A stretch of DNA of 64,000 nt from JAPORY01 sp965215385 (GTDB lineage: Bacteria; Pseudomonadota; Alphaproteobacteria; Rhodobacterales; Rhodobacteraceae): contig OZ244059.1 of NCBI GenBank assembly GCA_965215385.1, forward strand, positions 1 through 64,000. Direction: 5' to 3'. A model generated the notes under the pieces. That model searched no databases and was not told where the DNA came from. It saw only the letters and a list, made by a program, of their open reading frames with translations. The position numbers and the translations under genes were made by a program. Positions 9,160 to 17,699 of this stretch are shown here, one piece after another (the first letter of the stretch is position 1; the number at the start of each line of letters is the position of its first letter).

Positions 9160-9750
9160 CTAGAGGAGTAGGACTTGCGTTTCAATGGCTGTCAGTTCGA
9201 ATAGCGCGGCAATATGAGTATTATAGAGGCCAATGCAGCCCGACGAACTCTGGCGACCAATTTTGCGTGTGTCGTGCGTACCGTGGATGAGATAAGCCGG
9301 CCAGCTGAGGTACATCGCGTGCGACCCAAGCGGATTATCAGGACCTGGCGGCATATAAGTGGGGAGCGAGGGGTCGCGTTTGCGCATATTTTCGGTGGGC
9401 GTCCAGGAAGGGCCAACGACTTTACGCACGACGCGGGTACGGCCCCGTCGAGTGAGTTCGTCGGTCATCGGAACCGAGGAGGGATAGAGGTGATAGGTGC
9501 CGTCAGGCCCCCAATAATGCAAGGCTCGACTCTCAATGTCACATAAAATGCATCCCCTCCCGATCTGGTCGAAGTGATCGCGCCAATTGCGTTTGCGAAA
9601 ATAGGACGTATTGCGCGTTCGACGCGGGCGAGAGACGGCAGGTACCTCCGAACTCGCGTTTTCGGTTTCAGCGCGAAGCGCTACCGGCACCGCCAGTACC
9701 GCTGCGGTCCCAAACAATATGGATCGCCGTCGCAATACTTTCTTGACCAT
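9160..9750 (-). CDS. L,D-transpeptidase (YkuD domain), exported
   Basis: Protein of 196 residues that should make 3-3 peptidoglycan cross-links or anchor proteins to peptidoglycan in the periplasm. The N-terminus MVKKVLRRRSILFGTAAVLAVPVAL is a twin-arginine-like or Sec signal, with cleavage near LRAE. The YkuD active site is seen near the C-terminus as LIHGTHDTRKIGRQSSSGCIGL, giving the conserved His and the nucleophile Cys. The Arg that usually follows (SSGCIRM or HGCVRL) is Gly here, which is a less common variant. It is preceded by mmsA on the same strand but with a 121-bp gap, so operon membership is uncertain. Confidence 0.88.
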   Translation of the reverse strand: MVKKVLRRRSILFGTAAVLAVPVALRAETENASSEVPAVSRPRRTRNTSYFRKRNWRDHFDQIGRGCILCDIESRALHYWGPDGTYHLYPSSVPMTDELTRRGRTRVVRKVVGPSWTPTENMRKRDPSLPTYMPPGPDNPLGSHAMYLSWPAYLIHGTHDTRKIGRQSSSGCIGLYNTHIAALFELTAIETQVLLL

Positions 9751-9871
9751 GATTGTGTCCGCTTATTAATGTCTTTCGATGCTTTGCCAAACGCATTGAA
9801 GTGACCAACTTTGGCGACTCAAAGACGAATGGGAACAACCGCAGCAGGGGCTTTACCCAAATCTTTGGCAC

Positions 9872-11371
9872 TTAGTCCATAACGGGTATGGTAAACTCGC
9901 CGCCTTCCTTAATACCAGATGGCCAGCGCGACGTTACGGTTTTGGTGCGGGTATAGAACCGGAATGCATCAGGTCCGTGTTGATTTAGATCACCGAATAC
10001 CGATTTCTTCCAGCCGCCGAAGGTGTGATACGCTAGGGGTACTGGGATTGGGACATTAACGCCAACCATTCCAACATTGACCCGATCGACGAAATCCCTA
10101 GCGGTGTCACCATCACGGGTAAAGATCGCAACGCCGTTGCCGAACTCATGATCAATGGCGAGAGATAACGCTTGTTCATAGGAACTCGTGCGCACCGTTG
10201 AAAGCACGGGGCCGAAGATTTCGGTTCGGTAAATTTCCATCTCCGCGGTGACATGATCAAACAAGTGTGGACCAACGAAAAATCCGTTTTCGTAACCTTG
10301 CAGCTTAAAGTTTCGACCATCAACAACCAGTTCGGCACCCTGGTCAAGCCCGGTTTGTACCAACCTTTCGATGTTTTCTTTTGCCGCCGCAGTGATGACG
10401 GGACCGTAGTCAACATCGTCGCCAGCGGTATAAGGTCCGACTTTGAGTTTATCGATACGAGGGATGAGTTTCGCAACCAGTTTGTCAGCAGTTTCCTGAC
10501 CAACGGGTACGGCCACCGATATCGCCATACATCGCTCACCGGCAGCACCATAGCCAGCACCAACCAGTGCGTCTGCGGCTTGGTCTAAATCCGCGTCCGG
10601 CATCACGATCATGTGATTCTTGGCACCACCAAAACACTGGACGCGTTTTCCAGCCTTAGCCGATTCGGCATAGATATATTGCGCAATCGGCGTTGAGCCG
10701 ACAAATCCGATAGATTGGATGTCTGGGTGCTGGAGGATTGCATCGACACACTCCTTATCACCGTTGAGAACTTGCAGCACCCCGTTGGGAGCCCCCGCTT
10801 GTTCCATGAGTTCCGCGAGTATCAGTGGCACTGAGGGGTCACGCTCTGATGGTTTAAGAATAAAGGCGTTGCCGCAGGCGAGGGCTGGTGCAAACATCCA
10901 CATCGGAATCATTGCGGGGAAATTAAACGGCGTAATTCCGGCCGTGACACCTAGGGGCTGTCGCATTGAGAAAATATCTATGCTCGGTCCCGCTGAATTG
11001 GTAAAATCGCCCTTTAGCATTTCGGGTGCACCAATACAGTACTCGACCACTTCTAAACCGCGTTGCACGTCACCGGCCGCGTCGGGAAGCGTTTTGCCAT
11101 GTTCTCGTGATAAGTTTGTGGCCAGCGAGTTCATGTTGTCTTGCAGCAGTGTGACAAACTTCATCAAGACTCGGGCACGACGCTGTGGATTTACTGCCGC
11201 CCAACCGACTTGTGCCTCGCGTGCAATTTCGACGGCGCGATTGACTTCCGTAGAATTTGCGAGTGGCACCCGTGCCTGAACCTCCCCGGTCGCAGGGTTC
11301 ATAACGTCGGCAAATCTACCAGAGGTCCCGTCGACACGGGAGCCGTTAAGAAAGTGAGAAAGTTCGTACAT
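9872..11371 (-). CDS. mmsA: Methylmalonate-semialdehyde dehydrogenase (CoA-acylating)
   Basis: A CoA-dependent aldehyde dehydrogenase of 499 residues that converts methylmalonate or malonate semialdehyde with CoA and NAD to propionyl- or acetyl-CoA, CO2 and NADH, in valine, thymine or inositol breakdown. It starts MYELSHFLNGSRVDGTSGR and contains PLGVTAGITPFNFPAMIPMW, FVGSTPIAQYIY, CFGGAKNHMIVMPDADLDQ and the catalytic Cys in GAAGERCMAISVAV, all specific to the MmsA/IolA branch. Length matches the family (about 498). It fits the theme of the nearby acyl-CoA and branched-chain transporter genes. MmsA and IolA cannot be separated by sequence alone here. Confidence 0.93.
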   Translation of the reverse strand: MYELSHFLNGSRVDGTSGRFADVMNPATGEVQARVPLANSTEVNRAVEIAREAQVGWAAVNPQRRARVLMKFVTLLQDNMNSLATNLSREHGKTLPDAAGDVQRGLEVVEYCIGAPEMLKGDFTNSAGPSIDIFSMRQPLGVTAGITPFNFPAMIPMWMFAPALACGNAFILKPSERDPSVPLILAELMEQAGAPNGVLQVLNGDKECVDAILQHPDIQSIGFVGSTPIAQYIYAESAKAGKRVQCFGGAKNHMIVMPDADLDQAADALVGAGYGAAGERCMAISVAVPVGQETADKLVAKLIPRIDKLKVGPYTAGDDVDYGPVITAAAKENIERLVQTGLDQGAELVVDGRNFKLQGYENGFFVGPHLFDHVTAEMEIYRTEIFGPVLSTVRTSSYEQALSLAIDHEFGNGVAIFTRDGDTARDFVDRVNVGMVGVNVPIPVPLAYHTFGGWKKSVFGDLNQHGPDAFRFYTRTKTVTSRWPSGIKEGGEFTIPVMD

Positions 11372-12066
11372 CGTCAGCTTCCTAACGGTTGTTGATTGCG
11401 GCCCCGAATCGAGGGTTAGAAATTGCCTTCCGAAATCTCATAAGCAACGCCATATGCCGAGGGAATATCTGCGGCATTATAGGGGAATTCGTAACTAACA
11501 CGACGGTAAATTAAACCAACTTGTTTCGAAAATAAATAGGGCTTGGAGGACAAGGCGTCAAAGCGGGATTGATGGTGCTTCTAGGCAGTAATTTAAGACA
11601 TCTTGACCTCAGGACCTTTTTTCTTGCCGCAGAATGATGCTAATGCACCAGCATCGTGCAGTTGGCGGTGGGATTGATAGGCAGTTGAGCGGGGTTGTCA
11701 CGTCGAGTCGGCAGCAACGAAAATTTTTCGGGATAAAGGATGCTTTTGTCTGACCACAGTGGCGTAAGACACTATTCTTGTTAGTCTTTTAAAAGATCGG
11801 TTTCCAACCGACCGGCGGACTCTGTTTTCGCGACCGTGTTGGACGGCTCCACTCACGGCTTCGTTACCATTGACCACGTCAGCGTAAAAATCGGTCGTGC
11901 TGCGACCGCAAAGGCGGTCGTGCTGGAGCCAAAATTTCGCACGTTTGGCGTCTCCAGGGTCTTGGCTTCGACCAGAAAAGGGGGTTTCTTAGCAGACACT
12001 AACTATTGAGCCTCTTGCAAAATTCATCGTGCGAGCGAATTTTTCCTACGAACTGACAATTTTTTT
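11372..12066. other. Intergenic region: mmsA upstream region and possible IS end
   Basis: No gene recognised. The first 150 bases should hold the mmsA promoter, which reads leftward. Small GC hairpins lie at about 11893-11925, where CGGTCG/CGACCG arms occur twice. Near 12006-12023 the sequence GAGCCTCTTGCAAAATTC resembles ends of some IS5-group elements and may be the left end of the broken transposase element that follows; no matching right end was found. Confidence 0.4.
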
Positions 12067-13265
12067 GTGAAAACAGTGGACCTGAGGCAACCGTTTGCAT
12101 TCAAGATTGTGCCCAACACAAAATACCGAGGCGGTTGTCCCAGGTCCTTAGCAAACACCATTAACGATATCTGGAACCGATTTCAAGGGGAATTGTTTCC
12201 GACCCTGGCTCCGGATCTCGGTCCGTTGACGGCGAACCACCAGCGTTTTGTCGCGGTCCTAGATAGGAAGCCGGTTGAGACTTTTATTCAGACGCATTCG
12301 TAGGGTCGTCCTCTTGCGGACCGCTGGGCCTTGGCGCGGTCCTTCATCGCCAAGGCGGTTTTGGACTTGCCGACCACGCGGGCGTTGCTCGACCGTCGCC
12401 CGTGTGACCCCAAATTGCGGCGGCTTTGCGGTTGGGAGCGTGTCGGTGCCATTCCAAGTGAATCGACCTTTTCGCGGGCCTTTGCTTGGTTTGCCGAAAC
12501 GGCTGCATAAGGCCCTGATTGCAAGCGTGTTTGCGGAAGTGGTCGTCGGGCATATTTCCCGAGATTCGACCGCTATTGCGGCGCGGGAAAAGCCGCAGGC
12601 CAAGACCAAGGAGTCAAAACCAAAGACGACTCGCAAGCGCGGACGCCCCATAACGGTGAAACCCGACTCCAAGAGCCCGGCACCTTGACCGCCAATTGAA
12701 TGGTGGACGATCCCTAGAACAAATGCGGGCGGAAGGTCTGAACGCCGGTGCTATGGGGACCAAACGCAACGCCAAAGGTTACCAAACCCGTTGGCAGGGC
12801 GACACGTTTCACCTTGATGTGTCCGCTGGCGACATCCCAATCAGTGGGCTTCTGACCTCGGCCTCGCGGCACGACAGTCAGGCGTCACTGCCACTGGCCG
12901 AGATGAGCAACCGTCGAGTGGATTACGGTTATGAACTCATGGACGCCGCTGACGATTGTTCCGAGATGCATCAGCACGCCACGGCAGCAGGGCATGTCGC
13001 CCTCATCGACCCTAATCCCCGCCGCAATCAAGCACGAAAGCAACGGTTGGCCGCCGCGGCTCGGGCACGAAAAGCGATCGGCCAGACGGATCGGGCGACG
13101 GAACGCTATAAACAACGTTCCAGCGTCGAACGGGTAAACGGTGCTCGCAAAGACCGCTATGGCGGTCGCCATATTCGGGTTCAGGGCGCGACGCAGGTTG
13201 CGTGTCATCTCTTCTTCGGGATACTGGCCTTAACCGTCGAACAACGGCTCCGTCTTCACATTTAG
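12067..13265 (+). pseudogene. DDE transposase (IS4/IS5-like group), multiply broken
   Basis: Successive frames on plus reconstruct one transposase. The first (from about 12067) includes FQGELFPTLAPDLGPL and, past an in-frame TAG at 12301-12303, continues GRPLADRWALARSFIAKAVLDL until TAA at 12508. The frame then shifts near 12500 to RLHKALIASVFAEVV and HISRDSTAIAAREKPQ, the latter carrying the first catalytic Asp. It shifts again near 12680 to DRQLNGGRSLEQMRAEG, RHDSQASLPLAEM, and ends with SSVERVNGARKDRYGGR, which holds the catalytic Glu region. At least one nonsense and two frameshift lesions make it inactive. The family is IS4/IS5-superfamily; the exact subgroup (IS5 or IS1182 type) is not certain. 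Confidence 0.75.
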
Positions 13266-13381
13266 ACCCTCTGACTGTCGTCGGTCGCGTTTTGGCTTTT
13301 GCCCGAGCGCGGTGTTGGCGGGCGCATCGCCGGGAAAAGGTGCGATAAATTCGCGGAAACTCGCCGATTTTATGGCGTCCG

Positions 13382-13407
13382 TTCAATTCTGACGTGCAAC
13401 ACTACGA
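13382..13407 (+). repeat. IS30 left terminal inverted repeat
   Basis: TTCAATTCTGACGTGCAACA onward matches the reverse complement of the right end at 15031-15056 at about 20 of 26 positions. It marks the outer left boundary of the element, 90 bp before the transposase ribosome site. Confidence 0.65.
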
Positions 13408-13497
13408 TGTTGTGGTTTAGAGGATCTTGGCTCACCGGTGTTATATTGGGGGCAGGAGTTGGTATGAATCTCTGACGATTTTTTTAAGGAGATTCCG

Positions 13498-14454
13498 ATG
13501 CCAAACGGCTACCACCACCTGACCGACGCCGATCGATGCCAAATTCACGCCTTGAAGGCAAGCGGGTATTCGCTGCGTGCCATCGCCCGCGAAATGAACC
13601 GCAACCCGGCGACGATCTCACGGGAGCTTCGTCGTAACAGTGGTGCACGGGGGTACCGTCACAAGCAAGCGGAACAAAAGGCGCGAGAGCGTCGCCGTGC
13701 GGCGTCGTCGCGGCCGTGGAAGCTGACGGCGGAACTCTGGTCCCGGATTGAAGGCCTCTTGGGTTTGGCCTGGAGTCCGGAGCCGATAGCGGGTCGTTTG
13801 CATCTCGACGGGGTGGTTTCGGTGAACGCCGAGTGGATCTATCAGTATATTCGGGCGGATCGGCAGCGCGGCGGGGTGTTATGGCGATCGTTACGCCGTC
13901 GGGGCAAGAAGCCGAATGTGCCGGCGGGCCGAGACCGCGGGCGCGGCTGCCTTCCGAACCGGGTGGATATCTCCGAGTGCCCGGAGTGCGTTGCGGCCAA
14001 GTCGCGGGTTGGAGACTGGGAGGTGGATACCGTGATTGGCAAGGGGCACCGAGGAGTGCTGGTCACGCTGGTGGATCGGATGTCGAAACTCGTGTTAATC
14101 CAGAAGGTTCGTCGTAAAACGGCGGTAGCGGTTGGTGAGGCGATTAGCACCCGACTGGCACCGTATCCGGTGCACACCCTTACCGCCGACAACGGCAAGG
14201 AATTTGCGCGGCATGAAACAAGGGCTCGAACCTTATCCGCGTCGTTCTGCTTTGCCCGTCCCTATGCGTCTTGGGAACGTGGTTTAAACGAACATACGAA
14301 TGGCTTGATCCGCGGGTATTTTTCGAAGGGCACCGATTTCCAGGCGGTGACGGCGGCGGCGGTGCAGCGCGTGCCGGATGCTTTCAATACGCGCCCACGC
14401 CAGGTCTTGGGGTATCGCACCCCGCAGGAGATGATGGCCGCGGCCAGGGCCTGA
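13498..14454 (+). CDS. IS30-family transposase
   Basis: A 318-residue DDE transposase. The N-terminus (HHLTDADRCQIHALKASGYS followed by LRAIAREMNRNPATISREL) is the IS30 helix-turn-helix that binds the terminal repeats. The catalytic triad is visible in DWEVDTVIGKGHRG (D), LTADNGKEFARHE (D) and WERGLNEHTNGLIRGYF (E), in the spacing expected for IS30. AAGGAG lies 7 bp before the ATG. The gene appears intact and may be active. Its 3' third is duplicated at 61859, where it is truncated. Confidence 0.95.
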   Translation: MPNGYHHLTDADRCQIHALKASGYSLRAIAREMNRNPATISRELRRNSGARGYRHKQAEQKARERRRAASSRPWKLTAELWSRIEGLLGLAWSPEPIAGRLHLDGVVSVNAEWIYQYIRADRQRGGVLWRSLRRRGKKPNVPAGRDRGRGCLPNRVDISECPECVAAKSRVGDWEVDTVIGKGHRGVLVTLVDRMSKLVLIQKVRRKTAVAVGEAISTRLAPYPVHTLTADNGKEFARHETRARTLSASFCFARPYASWERGLNEHTNGLIRGYFSKGTDFQAVTAAAVQRVPDAFNTRPRQVLGYRTPQEMMAAARA

Positions 14455-14884
14455 CGCTCATACTCGTCGTAAAACGGCGACCGCATAATGATCGACTTGA
14501 TCATCGGCTACGGGGAAAAACATCGTCTCTCTGTCTGCCAATCCGTCACCGGTTTGCGGTCAGAACACGCGGCACAATTGGGTAATCCCGGTTCTTGGTG
14601 GAATGAAAGAATGGACGCGGGCACCTGCGGAGTGTCGATTAGATGGTATCGGTCCGCCGGCCGCCGCGAACAAGCCTGGCCTATTCCCGGTTCCAGTCGG
14701 CATCGGGGTATCTGCCGTTGCTTCGTATCGTGTCGCCGAAGCGCGCCGATCAATGCCCGACAGATCAAGACAGAAAGGCGGCTGCCGCCCCCTTCAACCC
14801 CGGCATTATCGACGGTGTTCAATCGCGTGTCGACGAGCCGTCGACATGATCAGCCAAGGTGCCGGTGCCAAGATCGGATTTCAT

Positions 14885-14913
14885 TTGACTTGCGCTTGAC
14901 CCGAGACTGATCT
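14885..14913 (+). promoter_or_regulatory. Outward-facing promoter-like sequence inside IS30
   Basis: TTGACT (14885-14890) and TGATCT (14908-14913) are separated by 17 bp and point to the right end of the element. The -35 is near the sigma-70 consensus; the -10 is weaker. The truncated copy keeps the same arrangement with TTTACT. It might drive genes adjacent to the insertion, but this is inference from sequence. Confidence 0.3.
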
Positions 14914-15030
14914 AAAGTCCCGGTTAGAGATTGCGACCGCTGTTGACCACTGACAACACAGCGAACCATTCTTGATAACCCCGGCGTCTGCTCACCAGTT
15001 CAGAAGAACACTAAAGGCGGGTGAAAAAAT

Positions 15031-15056
15031 GCCTATTGTTGCACCTCAGTGTTGAA
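15031..15056 (-). repeat. IS30 right terminal inverted repeat
   Basis: GCCTATTGTTGCACCTCAGTGTTGAA ends the element. The same bases end the truncated copy at 62713-62738, and flanking sequence diverges immediately after GTTGAA in both, which fixes the right boundary. Confidence 0.8.
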
Positions 15057-16421
15057 TCGGTGTGGCAAAAATGTGTCGCCAGCCTTGATTTGGTTTTGGT
15101 GGGTTGTATCGCTTTTATGTGGTTATTGTTTCGCCCAACCTCCACCTCCGTTGTTTTGCAAGTGGCTCTATTGTGTTTCTTATTGTGGAAGATGTGGAAA
15201 ATCAGGCTCTAGTCAACCTTGCGTTCGCCCCCATTGTAGCGAGCACGGCGATTCTATCGGATTTTTTATTCGGGACTTTCCAACGGCAGCGGTCGAAGGA
15301 TTTAGCGAACCTTCCCATCGGAGGGTTGCAGCCACTTCTGCGAGAGTCGGCACAGATATGATTTCGGCGTGTTGCGAAGAAGGCGACTTATAACAAAGCT
15401 GACCCAGTTGACGAGTAACCTGATCTCAATTCACAACGACTGGTCAGAGCAAGTATCAGATTGCTTTTCTCCAGCCAGATTGTTTTCTCTGGTTTGTAAC
15501 GCCTGTACGAACTCTGTTTATTCAACCAGTCTGCGTGCCAAATTGCTTCTTCGGGCGGAGAAGACAGGAATGATTTCAGTCATACGCATCGAACCGGCAC
15601 GCTTAGAAATTGCCGTGTGGGTGAGACCTACCTTGAATTTAAGAGCACCTTTTTTTGCTCTTCACTAATAGTCGAATACAGGCGTTTTCTCTCATTCACA
15701 TTTTCCTTCCGAAGTTCTCACACTGCAGTCTAAATGTCACTACTCTTGGCGCGAAACAAAGTGATGTCCACCTCTGATACTACGGCAATTTAAATGTCCC
15801 CTCGCAACCGTCAGTAGCTTCAAACTAGCAACTTGAGTCTTGATCATGATTTTGATGAAGAAACCTACGCAGATTTTAGGGTTCTGTATAGAAAATTCAT
15901 CAATGTTGGCATCCAAACTATCAAGAGCCTAGTCATTGAAGAGATTCAGTTCACTACCACATGTATTCGGTTGCGGAATTTCGAACTCGGATCCCGTGTT
16001 TTCAATGGTCGCACTTATCTGCTTTAAGAACGGGCAATACGCCGTGAGATCGCAAAAAACGCATCAGCTTCGCTGATTTTGATACCCGTCATTCCAATGA
16101 CGTCTCAGGCACGGGGAAAGTTGCACCCCTCATATAAAATCGTGGAATTAGGGGGCAAGTAGACACACTTGGGCTAAATTACGAGTGCGCCATACTTAAA
16201 TCAGACCCCCAGTAGTGCACTTCACTTCTGAATCGGAGGCGAAATTTGATACCCTCCTAAAATTGAATCGATCAATCCGAGTCACTTCCTTAAGTGAAAA
16301 GAACCGTTGATTCAGACTTTTTGAAGAATATGGTAGCACGAACCGATTGTTGGAAGCACATAAGGCGATTTCCCGTGTTTATTGACCACATCAGCTTCTG
16401 TCACTGTATGGGGAGAATTCA
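15057..16421. other. Long intergenic region without recognised gene
   Basis: 1.37 kb between the IS30 right end and the SIR2 gene. It contains short open stretches on plus (for example 15369-15668 and 15833-16027), none of which resembles a family or has a good ribosome site. The base composition becomes AT-rich toward the SIR2 gene, as expected for a promoter region. No tRNA or inverted repeat of note was seen. It may contain decayed sequence. Confidence 0.5.
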
Positions 16422-17699
16422 ATGAGCGAAGCTACTCTACATAATCTTGATCGATTCATGGTCGATCTTCGTCAAATTTTGTCTCAAGGTAGAAAGCGAC
16501 TCGGACTTCTCTTGGGAGCCGGAGCCCCAATGTCACTGTTGGTTGATTCAAACAATAAGATTGCGTCAGATGGTTCTCCATTGATTCCTGATGTTGCGCA
16601 ACTGACAGGTCAGGTAATTGAAAAGCTATGTGAAAACGACAGAACTGTCATTGACGCACTGTTTCCTGATCTTGACACAAGGAAGAATATTGAAACGATA
16701 CTAACCCGAATTCGGAGATTATCAGAAGCGATAGAAAACGAACGAATCCACAAACTAAATGGATCCGAGTATAAGGCATTAGCGGAGAGAATCTGTAAAG
16801 CTATAGGTGAATTCGTATCCCCAGCTTTACCAGATGGTCCAAATCCATACACCGAATTGACTACGTGGATTGGCGGCACGACTCGAGATCATCCGGTAGA
16901 AATCTTCACACCCAATTATGACTTATTGCTTGAGGAGTCGTTCGAAAGAAATCGTCTTCCCTATTTTGATGGTTTTTCTGGTAGCCACAAACCTTTTTTT
17001 GATCCAACTTTGATAAGCTCAGATAATCTTCCAGCGCGGTGGTCACGTCTTTGGAAGATACACGGTTCATTGGGTTGGGAAGTACACGACGGCAATATCA
17101 TTCGTTCTGGTAGCCGCACCGCAACTAATTTAATTTACCCAGATCACCTCAAGTATGATCGAATAGAGAAGCAACCTTACACTGCAATGTTTGAACGTCT
17201 TAGATCATTCCTCAAAACCCCAGACAGTTTGCTTCTTTGTACTGGGTTTTCCTTTCTTGATGCTCATATCTCGGCAATTTTGGACGAGGCACTTGGGGCT
17301 AACACGCATACGGCCGTAATTGCTTTTCAGTTTGGGACACTACAGGAAGAAAAAACAGCCAAGCAACTTGCGTCAAGGAGGGGAAATCTGAGTATATATG
17401 CTCGAGACGGAGGTGTAATTTTTGGTATTGAAGGGAAATGGCGATTAGGCGAATCTGCAACACAGGAGTGGCATACTATCAGGAATACATTCTGGGATTC
17501 AGGTAGCGTAGATGGAGGGAGTTTTCTACTCGGCGATTTTTCCAAACTTGCACGCTTTGTTTCATTGACGCAGGCGGAAAGCTTGAATCCAGTTATTCGG
17601 GGCTTTGAAGGCGAGGCTCTTATAGCAGACCCACTTGGAGTTGACGAAGTAGAAAAGACATCGTCGACTGCTAAAAGGGCGGTAAATGCCGAGTCGTGA
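16422..17699 (+). CDS. SIR2-domain antiphage protein (SIR2-HerA system)
   Basis: A 425-residue protein with an N-terminal SIR2-like domain. Nucleotide-binding GLLLGAGAPMS (GAG at residues 32-34), the TPNYD motif (residues 163-167) and KIHGS with the putative catalytic His214 are in the order seen in SIR2 NADases; a second Rossmann part includes LLLCTGFSFLDAHISAIL. The C-terminal 150 residues are not assigned. In defence systems this domain hydrolyses NAD+ upon phage sensing. Its 3' end overlaps the HerA gene start by 14 bp, so the two are translated together. GGGGAG precedes the ATG. The SIR2-HerA pairing is a known antiphage system (also called Nezha); activity here is inferred. Confidence 0.88.
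   Translation: MSEATLHNLDRFMVDLRQILSQGRKRLGLLLGAGAPMSLLVDSNNKIASDGSPLIPDVAQLTGQVIEKLCENDRTVIDALFPDLDTRKNIETILTRIRRLSEAIENERIHKLNGSEYKALAERICKAIGEFVSPALPDGPNPYTELTTWIGGTTRDHPVEIFTPNYDLLLEESFERNRLPYFDGFSGSHKPFFDPTLISSDNLPARWSRLWKIHGSLGWEVHDGNIIRSGSRTATNLIYPDHLKYDRIEKQPYTAMFERLRSFLKTPDSLLLCTGFSFLDAHISAILDEALGANTHTAVIAFQFGTLQEEKTAKQLASRRGNLSIYARDGGVIFGIEGKWRLGESATQEWHTIRNTFWDSGSVDGGSFLLGDFSKLARFVSLTQAESLNPVIRGFEGEALIADPLGVDEVEKTSSTAKRAVNAES

Larger units (their letters stand above)
13382..15056 (+). mobile_element. IS30-family insertion sequence, apparently complete (1675 bp)
   Basis: Bounded by imperfect terminal inverted repeats: the left end (13382-13407) begins TTCAATTCTGACGTGCAACA and the reverse complement of the right end (15031-15056) begins TTCAACACTGAGGTGCAACA. 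The two agree at about 20 of 26 positions. The transposase gene at 13498-14454 is intact. Unusually for IS30 elements (mostly 1.0-1.25 kb), about 600 bp follow the transposase before the right end. The same 600 bp are present in the truncated copy at 61859-62738, so they are part of the element. No clear target duplication is seen. Confidence 0.75.
14174..15056 (+). repeat. 0.88-kb direct repeat, copy A (IS30 3' part)
   Basis: This stretch is repeated in the same orientation at 61859-62738 with scattered substitutions and small indels; one extra base there removes the transposase stop. The two copies lie about 47.7 kb apart and could recombine. Confidence 0.85.
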
